Positions 1-10,985 of a stretch of DNA of 64,000 bases are shown here, piece after piece. The DNA lies in the NCBI GenBank assembly GCA_019096155.1, contig JAHCVI010000005.1, positions 2,304,468 through 2,368,467 on the forward strand, read 5' to 3'. The notes under the pieces are model-generated. The model searched no databases. It was not told the origin of the DNA and saw only the letters and a program-made list of their open reading frames with translations. The position numbers and the translations under genes were made by a program. The DNA is from Staphylotrichum longicolle. Its lineage: Eukaryota > Ascomycota > Sordariomycetes > Sordariales > Chaetomiaceae. Positions within the stretch are counted from its first letter, which is position 1. Every line of letters begins with the position of its first letter.

Positions 1-2992
1 ACCCGGTTCGACTGGGCACTGCTGCCGAATGGGGGTTAACTCCCCTGGCGATCGTTGAGCTCGGTGGCAGAGATTGGAACGTCGACGCAAAGTCGGCGCC
101 GTATGAGTGCAGTTGGGTGTGGTGGCGATGGGGTGTAGAACTGGCAGCGCCAGCATGCCTCTTGTGGCTCTCGCCCTGGACCGCCAGGGCGCCACCCTTC
201 TCGCCGGACCCTTGGTCTCTCCGCTCGTTTGACGGCGGCCGTCTCTGCTGAGCGCCAGTTGATTGTGAATCTTCCGAGTCTTGAAGGACAGATTCAAAGC
301 TCCTTCTAGATTCGGCGACAGCCGGGCTGGCCGAGGTCGCGTCATGCAACTGCGCTTTGCCTCCTGATAGACGCAGAGACGATCGCTTCTCCGAGGTCGA
401 CGCCTCTCGTGAGTTTCTCCTGACCCGTTGCCCGGTGTTTGCTGGACTCTTAGGCACCGAGCTGAAGTAGCTGTCGGCAGTGACAGGCGAGGGACTCGAG
501 GTGGGCCCGCGCTTGTCCATGACGAACTTGAGGGACGAGGGTTCCCAACCAGGCGTCCCACTCGGAGAACCAGCTGTACTGCGAGAGGGAGCGGAATAGT
601 CGCTTGGGCTGGTCATACTGCCAGCGAGGGAATCCCGAGAGGCGACCTCCTCGGCGGGGAGGTACGCCAGCGAAGCCAATGCGGTTGGATCAGCCAGCGG
701 CCGCCCGTCAGGCCCGAGAGCGCCAAACCCTGCCGTCTGTGGCCTGCGCTTTTGCAGCCCATTCAGCTCGGTTTCAAGGTTGGTGTAATGGCGACAGAGA
801 GAGAAGGAGGTGGCGAGATGCGGAGCGAGGTGCTCCAGGGAGTGGCGCAGATTAGAGGGATATGGAATCATGGGGCTGAGAATCGACAGGATGGCGATCG
901 GTGCGTGCTTCTCCTTGACGGGTCGCTCCGGGGAGAGACTTGTTGCTGCCAGAGGATCTGCAGCTTTCCGTGCTGACATTTTCTGTTCCATAAGCGACGG
1001 ATCGAGTCTGAAGGACGGGTTGGGCTTTGATAACAAGACGTGCGACAAGGGGATATGCAGCACTGTCCAAGAGTTGTCGACACCGATGGCCTCTGGCGGC
1101 ACCAGGGTTGAATAGTCAGCGGGCGCGGACGATGGATTGAAGGACTCCTCGTCGACCATGGCGTCAGTGAAAAAGGGATTCTCGGTGGGGTCGGCCCTTA
1201 CAGCCGGCGAGGGAGCCGGGGACTGCGACCACGGAGAGGGCGGGGCCTGTTCGTACTCCTCGTACTTTGGAGTCGGCGGCCTCGGGGCTTCGTCCTCGAT
1301 CCGCGACGACATGGTAGGCTTTCGTTCGGGCGGCTGGGGCTTGGAAGCACGCGTGGAAGCAGATGAGAGACTGGCACTGCTAAGAAGCGCCGAGAGCTTC
1401 GATAATGAGTCGGACCGCGGCTTTCTCAGCTTCTTACGCTGTCCCTCGGGCGACTTGGCCACAGCTGCAGCGCGAGCATCCCACGGCTTCTTCTCGCCTG
1501 ACTCGTCCTGGTTAAGATAAGGGTAGGTCCGAGTGAGTGCAACCACACGGCCACGTTCGAGGATGCGGAGTACACCGTTGTGGTCGATCAAGGGATCAGC
1601 TTCGTAGTCGAGTGCCTGCAACACGTTCAGCACCTTCCCGTGTCCCTTCCTCGGCGCCGTAAAGGGCGCTTCCCAGCTGGGAATCTCCTGACCCCCCTCC
1701 TGCGCATCGTGCTGTTCTAGCGCCTCCTGGTTAAGGCTGGTCAGGGTGTTGTCGTCGTCATGGGCGAGATCGTGATCGAGACTGATGTGGGGGTGATGGG
1801 ATTTACTCCTCGAGACAAGGTGAGGTCGGCGGAGAGAAGCAGGGAGTAGACGGTCGTTTGCTGATGTTCGTCGATTTGTTTCATATGCCGTGAAAGAATG
1901 CCTGCTCTGCAGCCCCGGCCGCGTCATTTCCGGGGGCCGGGGAGTCTCTCCAGCCTGGACGGAGCCCACCGAGGTCTCGTCATTGCTGCTCGGGACCAGG
2001 CTTGAGCCTCTCGCCAGATAGCCGAGACTGAGGTGGTCCTCGCCGTGGGCATTGTATGTAGCCTTTTGGCCCCATGGCACATTCTCAATGTCGGTCGAAT
2101 CGGCCGGGATGGCAAGTGTCACGCGTTCTGCCTTGTACACATCAACCATTATCTGCACAACCGTGTGCCACCAGGCGTCCAGTCCTGGTTCGGCCGCAAG
2201 CATGAGCGCCAGCTCATACAGGTTCGGGCTCGGGAAATCACGGTGGTCTGTCATCTCGTGCGAGCACCCGGGCGGCAGGAAGGTCAGGTTGGAGGCCGGC
2301 GTGGACGGGTTCGACACAAGGGTGTCCTGACCCCTGAAACTGAAGGGCTCGGGCAGAGGTCGAGTTCCATCGGGGGGGACGGTAGGCGAGAGCGTGGTGA
2401 AAGGGCGGTGAACGGCTGGAGGGAGAAAAGTAGACGAGGCCATGCGCGGGAACGGATAGGAGGGCGTCCCGGCCATGGGGCCCGGCGTGGCTGACCCTCG
2501 AATGGTATGGCCCGACTCGGTCGACGTTGTTGTCGGGTCCGACGACTCGGAAAGTTGTGGCAGAGACGACGGCGAGTTCTCCTCCTGGATGGGGGAGACC
2601 CTCATTGGGCCCGGGGCCGGGGCCTGCCCTCCCCGTGGGGGCGGCGCTTCTCTCCTCTCCATCACGCGTGCCAAGTTCTCGCGGTACTCGTTCAGCTGGC
2701 GCTGAGAATCCCTGGGCTCCGTCGTTTCTACAAGCTTCCCAGCCCTGCCCTGGCCATCCTTGACTGCCGGCGACGCAGGCCCAACCTCCTTCCGGGGGGT
2801 ATCGTCGTCATCCAGCGGGTCCCGGTCCCGGTCCTGCTGCGTGGCCGGGGAGCGGGTCGGCTCCTGAGAGGGTTCTGGCTCGGTGTCGACCTGGAAAGAT
2901 ATGGATTTGGGGGGGGACGACTGGGAGGCCGAGCGGGAGGCGCTCGACGGCGGCTGTGACCCTTCGCCCTTACTCAGCGGGCCGCTCGTCAT
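1..2992 (-). CDS. GAF-domain signalling protein, probably N-terminal part of a hybrid histidine kinase (partial, runs off left edge)
   Basis: One frame stays open for 997 codons from an ATG at 2992 down to base 1, with no intron or stop, so the 3' part lies outside the window. Residues 1-250 are low-complexity (Ser/Pro/Glu). A GAF-like fold begins near residue 257 (NLYELALMLAAEPGLDAWW) and includes VTLAIPADSTDIENVPWGQK near 290-310. It is interrupted by a long disordered insert and appears to resume near 635-775 (WTVLHIPLSHVLL, then APIAILSILSPMIPYP and a helix with SLCRHYTNLETEL). The rest is again Ser-rich. This split GAF with disordered flanks resembles fungal sensor histidine kinases, but no histidine kinase or receiver domain is inside the window, so that part is inference. 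An in-frame ATG at 3199 would add 69 residues of lower-quality sequence; I prefer 2992. Expected location is cytoplasmic, as no membrane segment is seen. Confidence 0.7.
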   Translation of the reverse strand, partial: MTSGPLSKGEGSQPPSSASRSASQSSPPKSISFQVDTEPEPSQEPTRSPATQQDRDRDPLDDDDTPRKEVGPASPAVKDGQGRAGKLVETTEPRDSQRQLNEYRENLARVMERREAPPPRGGQAPAPGPMRVSPIQEENSPSSLPQLSESSDPTTTSTESGHTIRGSATPGPMAGTPSYPFPRMASSTFLPPAVHRPFTTLSPTVPPDGTRPLPEPFSFRGQDTLVSNPSTPASNLTFLPPGCSHEMTDHRDFPSPNLYELALMLAAEPGLDAWWHTVVQIMVDVYKAERVTLAIPADSTDIENVPWGQKATYNAHGEDHLSLGYLARGSSLVPSSNDETSVGSVQAGETPRPPEMTRPGLQSRHSFTAYETNRRTSANDRLLPASLRRPHLVSRSKSHHPHISLDHDLAHDDDNTLTSLNQEALEQHDAQEGGQEIPSWEAPFTAPRKGHGKVLNVLQALDYEADPLIDHNGVLRILERGRVVALTRTYPYLNQDESGEKKPWDARAAAVAKSPEGQRKKLRKPRSDSLSKLSALLSSASLSSASTRASKPQPPERKPTMSSRIEDEAPRPPTPKYEEYEQAPPSPWSQSPAPSPAVRADPTENPFFTDAMVDEESFNPSSAPADYSTLVPPEAIGVDNSWTVLHIPLSHVLLSKPNPSFRLDPSLMEQKMSARKAADPLAATSLSPERPVKEKHAPIAILSILSPMIPYPSNLRHSLEHLAPHLATSFSLCRHYTNLETELNGLQKRRPQTAGFGALGPDGRPLADPTALASLAYLPAEEVASRDSLAGSMTSPSDYSAPSRSTAGSPSGTPGWEPSSLKFVMDKRGPTSSPSPVTADSYFSSVPKSPANTGQRVRRNSREASTSEKRSSLRLSGGKAQLHDATSASPAVAESRRSFESVLQDSEDSQSTGAQQRRPPSNERRDQGSGEKGGALAVQGESHKRHAGAASSTPHRHHTQLHSYGADFASTFQSLPPSSTIARGVNPHSAAVPSRTG

Positions 2993-3199
2993 TTGTTTTG
3001 CTGCGGGCACCAGGTTCGGTCGCGAGGCAGTCACAGCATCATCGGGGGGGTTGGACCAGTTCGGGGGCGGAGGCGGGCACGAGGCGGTGCAGCACCTGGC
3101 GGGCTTGGTGGGTTTTCTGGTGGTGTTGGCTCGGGGCTGGTCTGCTGGGGAAAGGACTTGAAAGTCGGGGGTGGGCAGCCTCGTGGGCGCATGCCTCAT

Positions 3200-6100
3200 T
3201 GAGGGTGGTTTTCCCAGTGACGTCGGTTGAAGGCGGCCACAAAGGCTCGGGCCGGGGATCGGGCACACATCCAACGCAGCGGCCGGGGATCGCCAGGGAG
3301 GGCAAGCGTGCAGCGGCAGGCGTACTGTGTACCAGACGGTGCTCTGTTTTTTTCGGTGTTTTTGGTCGTATGGGAGGGAAGAAAAATACGAGAAGGAAGC
3401 GATGATCACTGGCACTCTGGGACAGCAAGACACCGAGACGGAGAGCGGCGCGACTGCCCAGAAAAGTGGTGATGGAGCCCGGCTGCAGCGACCGAGAGTG
3501 TGGTGGGTGGTGTGTGGTGTGTGGTGTATGGTGTGTGGTGTGCGGTGTGGGCGAAGATGACGCCCCTGGAGGCTGGCAGGGCGGCGGCAAGTTAGGGATC
3601 CGTGTGTGGCCAGGAGTCCCGTCGTGTGTGGGTTCGCGTGTGAAGTGTGTGGGCGTGGGCGTGGGCGTGGGTGTGGGTGCGGGTGTGCAGACTGTAGACT
3701 GTGGATTCAAGGTACCTTACCTTTCCTGACCTTCCATGGGCTACTGGTTCCAGTGGTGTGTTCTGCGCGCTGTCGGCACCTCAGCGGCAGTGGCAGTGGC
3801 AGTGGCACGCAGGGCAGTGGGTATCCCGTCTGGAAGGCGTGGGGAAGGAAAAAGGCAACAGCCCAGGGCGGGCTCCGGAGCTGGGTCTGAGGAACTTGGT
3901 AGCCTCTGTGGGCTCAAGGGGGAAGGAGTTGGCAACGCCCCCCCGACGACGAAAAGGGGAACTATGACGTTATGCCTGCGGAGCTGAGACAGCCAAAACC
4001 CAAAATCCAAATTCCAGAATCCACACTTCGTCAAAACACAGCAAGAGCAGCAGGCACCGGGCCCGAAGACCGACCATCTCCCGCTCGTTTGGAACTCCAA
4101 AGAAACGCGCCGGTGCAAATGACTGGCCGGGCCATACCCAGATTCATCTGGCATCTCGAAATCTCCCCCCAACCGGGCCATGGAGCTGGGAAAATGCAGA
4201 TGCGCAGAGAGAGTGGAGGCCCGCTCACACCTCACACCACGGCCAACCATGCACACAAACCAGGGCCTGTGGGGTCATAGTTGTCGACGGTGTTAGTCAC
4301 GCACGCATCAGGAAATGGGTATTGTGGGATTTGTGCGAATCTGCTTGCACGCAGTCCTCCGTTCCACCGCCCATTTTCCCTGCTGCCGCCTCTCGCTACC
4401 GCCGTGGCAAGGTATTCAACAGCGCCCGAGCCCTGCACTTCTTCGTCTCCCCAAGATCGCTCTCACGGTTAGTTACCTGGCCTCCCAGTCGCGACCAAGC
4501 GCCAGCCCTCTGGTACCAGGCACACCTCGGCCGTGGCTATCTGTCGTCGAAGGTTCTGGGTGCAGATTGGGAGAGGTGGTGTGGTGTTGTCATGACAGGA
4601 TTACCATATGATCTGCCGCTAGATTGCATTGCACAGTCCACCACTCAGCACAACGAAGGAGAGAACCGCATCCATTGTGTGTGCATCCAGGGACCAGCAG
4701 GGGTCCCATCTTGTTTGGGACAAGAGCAGGGGTGCGCGGGGGCGGACCAACTGCCCTTGCCTTTGGGTTCTCCCGTCCGTCGGTGGGTATCACCCACGCC
4801 ATCCTCCCGGCTGCCGCCCAACCAGAGAGTTGCCCGGAGTCCGCCCATTGCGCATTTCTCTCCCTCATGACGGGGGGTTTCGGGTGCCGTCGCCGTGGTC
4901 TGCAGCCATACCACAGAGTAATAATGAATACGTGTGGTGATGGCTGCCGCTTACTCCCAAGCCCCTCCGTATCCGTGTCGAGCTGCACGGCATGGAAGGT
5001 CCAAGAAGCATCCAAATGCGGATGTTTCCTGTTTCCCCCATGAGCGGTGGCGCAACGCATTGCTAGTCTCGTGGAAAATGTCTCGGTTGTCGGGAGTTCG
5101 GAACCTGGAAGCTGATCACAGAGATTTCGGGGCAAGAGGAAAGCGCGAAGATGGGCTCGATGGCTGAAGATGTGGCTCTTGCTCATCAATCGGATCTCCC
5201 CTTGTAGCTCCATGTCAGCTCGCCATCGTCGTCTGAACACAGCAGTTCCCAGCAGGGCGGCGACATGCTCCACGAGGCGGTCACGAGGCGGTAAAAGCCA
5301 AAGTGGGTGGCCCAGGACGAAATGCAACGTGCGAATCTACACTAGCAGAACGGGGCAGGTTTTGGCGCAGATTGAAGGTTGTCGATCACCATGAGCAGCT
5401 ACGTCATAGGCGTCGAGCATAACCGATGAGAGGCGGCAGGCCACCGGGCGGACCCTGCAAGTGGATGCAGCTCTCATTGGCTTGCGCAAGGTGCATTTTA
5501 CAGTGTCTGCTGCGGAGCTGCTTATTTCGACACTGTCTTGCAACCGATGTGCAGAACCTGAAATACCACAGCAGCTTCAGCTCGACAGCCTCGCCAGGTG
5601 CATCAAAGTGTACCTGAGCGCAGTGGATTTTTGCCGCTTGAGGTTTTCAGCTTCAGCTCTAATCCTCAAAAATCGGCGGCATATGGCTACTTTGACTTCC
5701 CTACAACCTGGATTTAGAGATTTTATTTTTGCATGGCGGAGCGTGCCAAGTATGGAGGTGAGAAGCAAATTACACTTGATTCCCATGACCTGCCTGCGCT
5801 TTGATTGGACTCGTCCGTTGCCCGGTCCGAGAACAATGTCCACAAAGGCACCGTCTGAACCAGTATCGCGAGGGCAAGTGAGACACATAACCACGGTCCA
5901 CGGTCCTCCAAGATCGGAGCTAATCACCACAATATCGTACTCGGCCTCGAACCCTTCGATTGCCGAACGGGACGGAAGATGGGATGACATGGGAATCGGA
6001 GAGATGTGGATCGCCCTCCCACGTGGCAGTCCGCTTCAAAACGAAATCTGCAGTCGGCGACGTGGCGTTGATGGGCGCTTTCCAGAAAAGTCCGAACATC

Positions 6101-6670
6101 AGAGTAAAACCCATTTGTATGTGACATGTTGCCGGATTCATTGAACAGACCAAGTTGCGGCCATTCCGCGCTCATCATCGTTGCAAGAAGGGAAAACGAC
6201 GCCGTGATCTGGACGTAAGGTACGGTACATGCTGTACTGTGTATCTCTCATCCTTGCCCACTCAGCCCCAGCCGGGATAAAACTTCCAACTCCTGCAAGC
6301 AGCACCTGAGATCAATTGGCTTGTAAGATAAGTGGGGCACTTACCACAGGTATGTATTTCAATGACCTGGACCTGAACTTTGCGTGATTGGTTGGCCTTT
6401 GAAGGGAACGCAAAACCCCACCGAACCGCGAGGCTGCCGCATCTCCACTGCACAGCTGCCCTTGTCTTCAGTGGCAGCCTTGCGACTGCGCCCAGGAAAG
6501 GAACCACCATGCCAACAACTGTCGAAGCAGGTTCTCGCAGTCAACCTCCCACGCAATAATCGGAACATGCTCAGGTCCTGATACGAGAGCCTTGATGCTT
6601 CTCCCAATTCCCGCCGAAACGCGATTCTGAACCCCCGAGACCGGTTCCATCACCGCGAGAACCAGAAAAC
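3200..6670. other. Intergenic region with simple repeats; no supported gene
   Basis: This 3.5 kb lies between two divergent genes. It holds a GTGTGGT-rich tract (about 3500-3550), a GTGGGC tract (about 3648-3684) and a GGCAGT tract (about 3795-3820). These are probably in the 5' leader and promoter of the left-hand gene. Open frames of 200-245 codons (4590-5327 minus, 5461-6144 plus) have no family resemblance, no splice-compatible extensions and shadow-like composition, so I do not call them. No tRNA-like B-box was seen. Confidence 0.5.
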
Positions 6671-8276
6671 ATGGCCGATTCCGACGGCGAATACGTCGAG
6701 GACCTCTCCGACGACGATCTCGGAGACCACCCCGTGGTCTCGGGCGCCGACGCCAGCTCATACGGCACACGATCCAAGACCGGTCGAGAAAACGGAAAAA
6801 AGGGCGATGGCAGGAAAGGCAAGGGCGGTCGCTCCAAGGCGGCCTGGGAAGACATCAAGCGGTCCTGGGAGAACGTGGTCGAGACGGAAGATGGCAGCAT
6901 TACAATCGAGGCTCTCCTCGAGGCCGAGAAGCGCCGGCGGCTCATGCGCGACACGACCCCGTTACAACGCGGCATCATCCGGCACCTGATGCTGGTCCTC
7001 GACATGAGCTTCGCCATGGCTGAGAAAGACCTGCTGCCCAACCGCTACCTGTTGACGCTCAATTACGCCGTCGATTTTGTGCGGGAATATTTCGAGCAGA
7101 ACCCTATCAGCCAGATGGGCATAGTCGGCATGCGGGATGGTATCGCCGTCCGGATCAGCGACATGGGCGGCAACCCAGCCGAGCACATTGAGAAACTCAG
7201 GACATGGGCCGAGCAGCAGGAACCGCAAGGCAACCCGAGTCTCCAAAACGCTCTAGAGATGTGCCGCGGCGCGTTGTTGTTCGTACCCGACCTCTTTGTC
7301 ACCCCCCTTCTTCGAAACCTAGAATACACACCGCTAACCACCCTCCAGCCACACCCCGTCCCACGGCACCCGTGAAGTTCTCATCATCTACGGCGCCCTT
7401 CTCTCCAGCGACCCGGGCGACATCCACGACACCATCACCAACCTCCTGACCGACCGCATCCGCGTCTCCATCGTGGGCCTCGCCGCCCAAGTCGCCATCT
7501 GCGCCGAGCTCTGCAGCCGCACCAACGACGGCGACCCCTCCAGCTACGCCGTCGCCCTCCACGAGCAGCATTTTCGCGAGCTCTTCCTCGCCGCCACCAC
7601 CCCGCCCGTAACCCACTCTTCCTCCTCCCAACAACAACACTCTAACAACAACACCGCCTCCCTCCTCATGATGGGCTTCCCCTCCCGCGCCCTCGCCTCC
7701 AAGGACCACGTCAGCCTCTGCGCCTGCCACCACCGTCCCACGCGCGAGGGGTACGCCTGCACGCGCTGCCGCACCAAGGTCTGCCGCCTGCCCGCCGAGT
7801 GCCCCGTGTGCGGCCTGACCCTCGTGCTGAGCACCCACCTCGCGCGCTCTTACCACCACCTGTTCCCGCTGCGCGGGTGGGTCGAGGTGCCGTGGTCCGA
7901 GGCGGGGCGGTCCGAGGCGTGCTTCGCGTGCCTGGCGCCGTTTCCGCCCGTGCCGGAGGGCAAGGGAAGTAAAGGGGTGGGCAAGGGGGCCAGGGCGGGG
8001 GCGGGGGGAGCGGGAGGGAGTGAGGCGGCGGGGCAGGTGGTGGTACCGCCGCCGCCGCCGCCCGAGGTGAAAGCGGCGGGTGTGAGCGAGAGCGGGAGGT
8101 ACGCGTGCCAGGTGTGCGGCAATCACTTTTGCATCGACTGCGATGTCTTCGCGCACGAGATGATACACAACTGCCCCGGGTGTCAGAGCGACACGCGCGG
8201 GACGGTGCCGGAGGGGGAGCAGGCGGTGGTGAATGGGGGAGGAGGGAGCGGCGAGGCGATGGTTGTAGACCCGTAG
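6671..8276 (+). CDS. ssl1: TFIIH core subunit Ssl1 (p44)
   Basis: Ssl1/p44 is a structural subunit of the TFIIH core. It binds and stimulates the XPD/Rad3 helicase in transcription initiation and nucleotide-excision repair in the nucleus. Exons are 6671-7278 and 7349-8276, giving 511 residues. An acidic N-terminus is followed by a von Willebrand A-type domain (RHLMLVLDMSFAM near residue 110; MGIVGMRDG; REVLIIYGAL just after the splice). The C-terminus carries two zinc modules: CACHH...CTRC...CPVCG, and the RING-like CQVCG...CIDCD...HNCPGC. The Ser/Asn-rich and Gly/Pro-rich linkers are normal in filamentous fungi. The 70-base intron has an unusual GTTCGT donor but a good GCTAAC branch and CAG acceptor. 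Only that donor restores the Phe-His-Thr-Pro junction in frame. Confidence 0.95.
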
Positions 8277-8588
8277 GCTGGGGCGAATCGCGTACTCGTC
8301 AGGCGGTTTTGCCAGGACTGAGTTGAGATGGATGGCTTTTCCAGTAGAGTCGAGAGTTTGTGTAAAACAGGGCGTTGTTGGATGGCAAATGGCATTCATG
8401 GGACTTGGGGGAGGGAGGTGCATTCATCGATACTTTCATGGCACAGGATAGGAACGGGGAGCGGCAAGGGCTCGTTGAAACACGTTTTTAGAAATTGCTG
8501 GCTAAAGCAAAACGGTATCATGAAGAAAAAGAAAAATATACACAAACAAAAACAACATAAGGCAGACGCTAAGTACGTTGTGAGATAT
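8277..8588. other. Convergent 3' spacer between Ssl1 and HPPD
   Basis: Short spacer between the stop codons of two convergent genes, containing A-rich sequence (about 8520-8560) that suits 3' UTRs and poly(A) signals. No other feature seen. Confidence 0.5.
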
Positions 8589-9833
8589 CTACAGGTTTCC
8601 GCGCTCCGCCTGCTCCCGCTCAATGGCCTCGAACAGGCTCTTGAAGTTGCCGGCACCGAAGCCGTCAAACTCGTTGCGCTGGATGATCTCGATGAAGACG
8701 GTGGGCCGGTCCATCAGCGGCTTGGTGAAGAGCTGCAGCAGGTAGCCCTGCTCGTCGTAGTCGATCAGGATGTTGAGGCGCTCGACGACGTCCAGGTCCT
8801 CCTTGAGCTCCCAGTTGCGCTTCTCCGTCTTGAGGCGCATGCGCATCGTGTCGTAGTACGTCTTGGGCACGTCGATGAACTGCACGCCGCGGGCGCGCAG
8901 CGCCGTCACCGAGGCGATGATGTCGCTGGTGAGCAGCGCGATGTGCTGGACGCCGGCGCCGGCGTTGAACAGCACGTACTCCTCGATCTGCGACTTCTTC
9001 TTGCCCGGCGCGGGTTCGTTGATGGGCATCTTGACGACGTTGTTGGGGCTCGCCATGACGATGCTGCTCAGCGCCGAGAACTCGGTGCAGATCTGGCTGT
9101 CGTCGACGGACCAGAAGCGGTGGAACGACAGGCACTGCTCGTAGAAGGCGCAGGCCGACACCATCTCGTTCCAGTCCTGGTTGCCGACGCAGTGGTCGAT
9201 GCGGGCGAGCGGGACCTCGGGCAGCGCGGCGGTGGCCGTGCCCGTGGTCGACGTGACGGCGCGGAAGCCCGGGAGGAAGGCGCCGCGGAAGGTCTGGCGC
9301 GCGATGAGCGTGTGGGTGGTGTCGCCGTAGGTGCGGATCACGGCGGTGCGCACAAAGCCGTGCTCCTTGTCGCCCGTCGTCATGGGGGGCTGGACGGCGT
9401 CGGCGCCCTGGGCGACGGCCTTCTCGAACACGCCGTCGACGCTGTCGACCTCAAAGGCCACGTCCTTGACGGCGTCGCCGTGCTTCTCCAGGTGCTCGTG
9501 CATCTCCTGGAGGAGGTGCCTGTCCTCGGGCGAGATGGGGTCATCCTCGGGCAGGTGCTTGGCCGAGCGGATCGGCGATGTGAAGACGAAGCGGACATCG
9601 TTGTTGGCGACCACGTACGAGGCAAAGTACCGGCTGCCCGTCTCGAGACCGCGGTAGGCGACAGTCTTGAATCCGAAGAAGGTGGTGTAGAAGCCGGCGG
9701 CCTGCTTGGCGTTGCCCACCCACCAGGTGACGTGGTCGTAGCCGCTGAAGTTGGCGGAGGGGCTCTGGACTGCGTAGTCCGAGGCCCCAGACGAAGTGTA
9801 GTTGTCAGAGATGGCCGACGGGGACATGCTCAC
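8589..9833 (-). CDS. hppD: 4-hydroxyphenylpyruvate dioxygenase
   Basis: HPPD converts 4-hydroxyphenylpyruvate to homogentisate, the second step of tyrosine catabolism and the source of pyomelanin in moulds. The single exon encodes 414 residues, the usual family length. Two vicinal-oxygen-chelate halves are present. The three Fe(II) ligands are recognisable: His214 in RIDHCVGN, His297 in GVQHIALLT and Glu382 in FIEIIQR. The C-terminal gate helix GFGAGNFKSLFEAIE is intact, as is the YLLQLFTKP strand. Start context at 9833 is good and there is no signal peptide, consistent with a cytosolic enzyme. It is divergently transcribed from the TTC36-like gene at 10986; no other gene of the pathway (hmgA, fahA, maiA) is in the window. 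Confidence 0.97.
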   Translation of the reverse strand: MSMSPSAISDNYTSSGASDYAVQSPSANFSGYDHVTWWVGNAKQAAGFYTTFFGFKTVAYRGLETGSRYFASYVVANNDVRFVFTSPIRSAKHLPEDDPISPEDRHLLQEMHEHLEKHGDAVKDVAFEVDSVDGVFEKAVAQGADAVQPPMTTGDKEHGFVRTAVIRTYGDTTHTLIARQTFRGAFLPGFRAVTSTTGTATAALPEVPLARIDHCVGNQDWNEMVSACAFYEQCLSFHRFWSVDDSQICTEFSALSSIVMASPNNVVKMPINEPAPGKKKSQIEEYVLFNAGAGVQHIALLTSDIIASVTALRARGVQFIDVPKTYYDTMRMRLKTEKRNWELKEDLDVVERLNILIDYDEQGYLLQLFTKPLMDRPTVFIEIIQRNEFDGFGAGNFKSLFEAIEREQAERGNL

Positions 9834-10985
9834 TCAGCAGGTTTTGGGGGGTGTCGTGAACCTGGGCAGGTTGGGTTGGGGGCACTGGGGCAATGTAGGT
9901 TGAGATCTGCCACAAGAGGCTGAAGAAGTCAAGAAACCGGGTTGGGTTGGGATTATGAGTTGTTGGAGGGGGGAAAGTGCACGGTTGCTATTGTTGCTAT
10001 TCACAGTTCACTGGGAGGGCAGGTAGGCAGAAAGGGAATGGGGACTTATATGTGATATGGAGAGGACATAATGGGAACAAGAACTCGGCTTAACAATGCC
10101 CCCTTTTCCATGGCTTCCGAAGGATGAGGAATAGGACATGGCCCAGATCCGCTCACGTCACACGCCCCGAGATCTGAGGCGGGCTTGAATCCATCGATTG
10201 CCTGCGGCAGAGGCAAAGACATGGCGAAGCAGGGACCCCGTCTGAATGCTCCAGAGAGCGCAAGCGCGGCCCTGTTCGGGAATTGCGGCACCCTGACTTG
10301 CGCACCTGCCTGTTTCTCAGGCATTGAGCATCGGCTTCTGCAATTGGGCCACTGCGCGCTGTGTCCTCCAGCAGAACCGTATTGCTAGGGCCCTTTCCGC
10401 AGACAATGACGATGCTGCCAGAGCTGTAAAGCCGAGTTCTCCAGTGAGAAGGCGTCGATGTTTGGGCCGTCGTCGTTGGTGGGGACGCGGAATCGCACCG
10501 TTGTCGCGTGGATGGCCCGCCAATGCCGCCCAATGCCGCAGCTTGCCGAAAGCCGCTGCCCATGCCGCCCATGCCGCAACACCCCGCGATCCCCAGCAGA
10601 GGGGCGAACGGTCAGCAACGGCGATGCGTCCATTCGTCGCCCAGCTCGCCGGGCCGCATGGGATGAAGCACGAGACCGCCGCGTTCCCGGATTTGGCTGC
10701 CGTAGGTTGTAAGTGAAAAGGGCTGGCTCAGATTGGCCAGCATTGCTACTGTACCCAGTTATCAAACCCTTCTTGTAACCCGTTGCTGCTGCAAACCATC
10801 ACCTGCATTCCGGGTTCCCCAAACAACGGCAAAGCCGCGATTTGTTATCGTTCAATTCCCTCTCCAAGCAGAAACCGCTTCGTCTTGATCTGAACCATCA
10901 TTTTGTTGCTAACCGACGCAACACGACCAACTCCCAGCGCCAGAGCCAACGTCACAGTCCCAAGACCTTTCTACACCTCACAACC
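9834..10985. promoter_or_regulatory. Divergent promoter region between HPPD and the TTC36-like gene
   Basis: This 1152-base head-to-head spacer must hold the promoters of both flanking genes. Two CCAAT motifs lie in a short repeat at 10520-10524 and 10530-10534. They sit within a GCCGCCCATGCCGC-type repeated tract running to about 10580. Open frames here on both strands are short and overlapping and are not supported as genes. Confidence 0.5.

Noticed and set aside
4590..5327. 245-codon minus-strand open frame
   Set aside because: No domain, atypical composition and no supporting splice-linked exons; kept as intergenic.
5461..6144. 227-codon plus-strand open frame
   Set aside because: No family resemblance, with alternative frames of similar length on the other strand.
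7299..8423. 374-codon minus-strand open frame
   Set aside because: Antisense to Ssl1 exon 2, with Gly/Ala/Val/His bias and no motif.
8328..9923. 531-codon plus-strand open frame
   Set aside because: It is antisense to the intact HPPD gene; the sequence is Val/Leu/Asp/Arg-biased as expected from the complement of GC-rich codons.
10842..10985. Upstream in-frame start of the TTC36-like gene adding 48 residues
   Set aside because: The added stretch is basic and leader-like, and ATG 10986 has a much better context.
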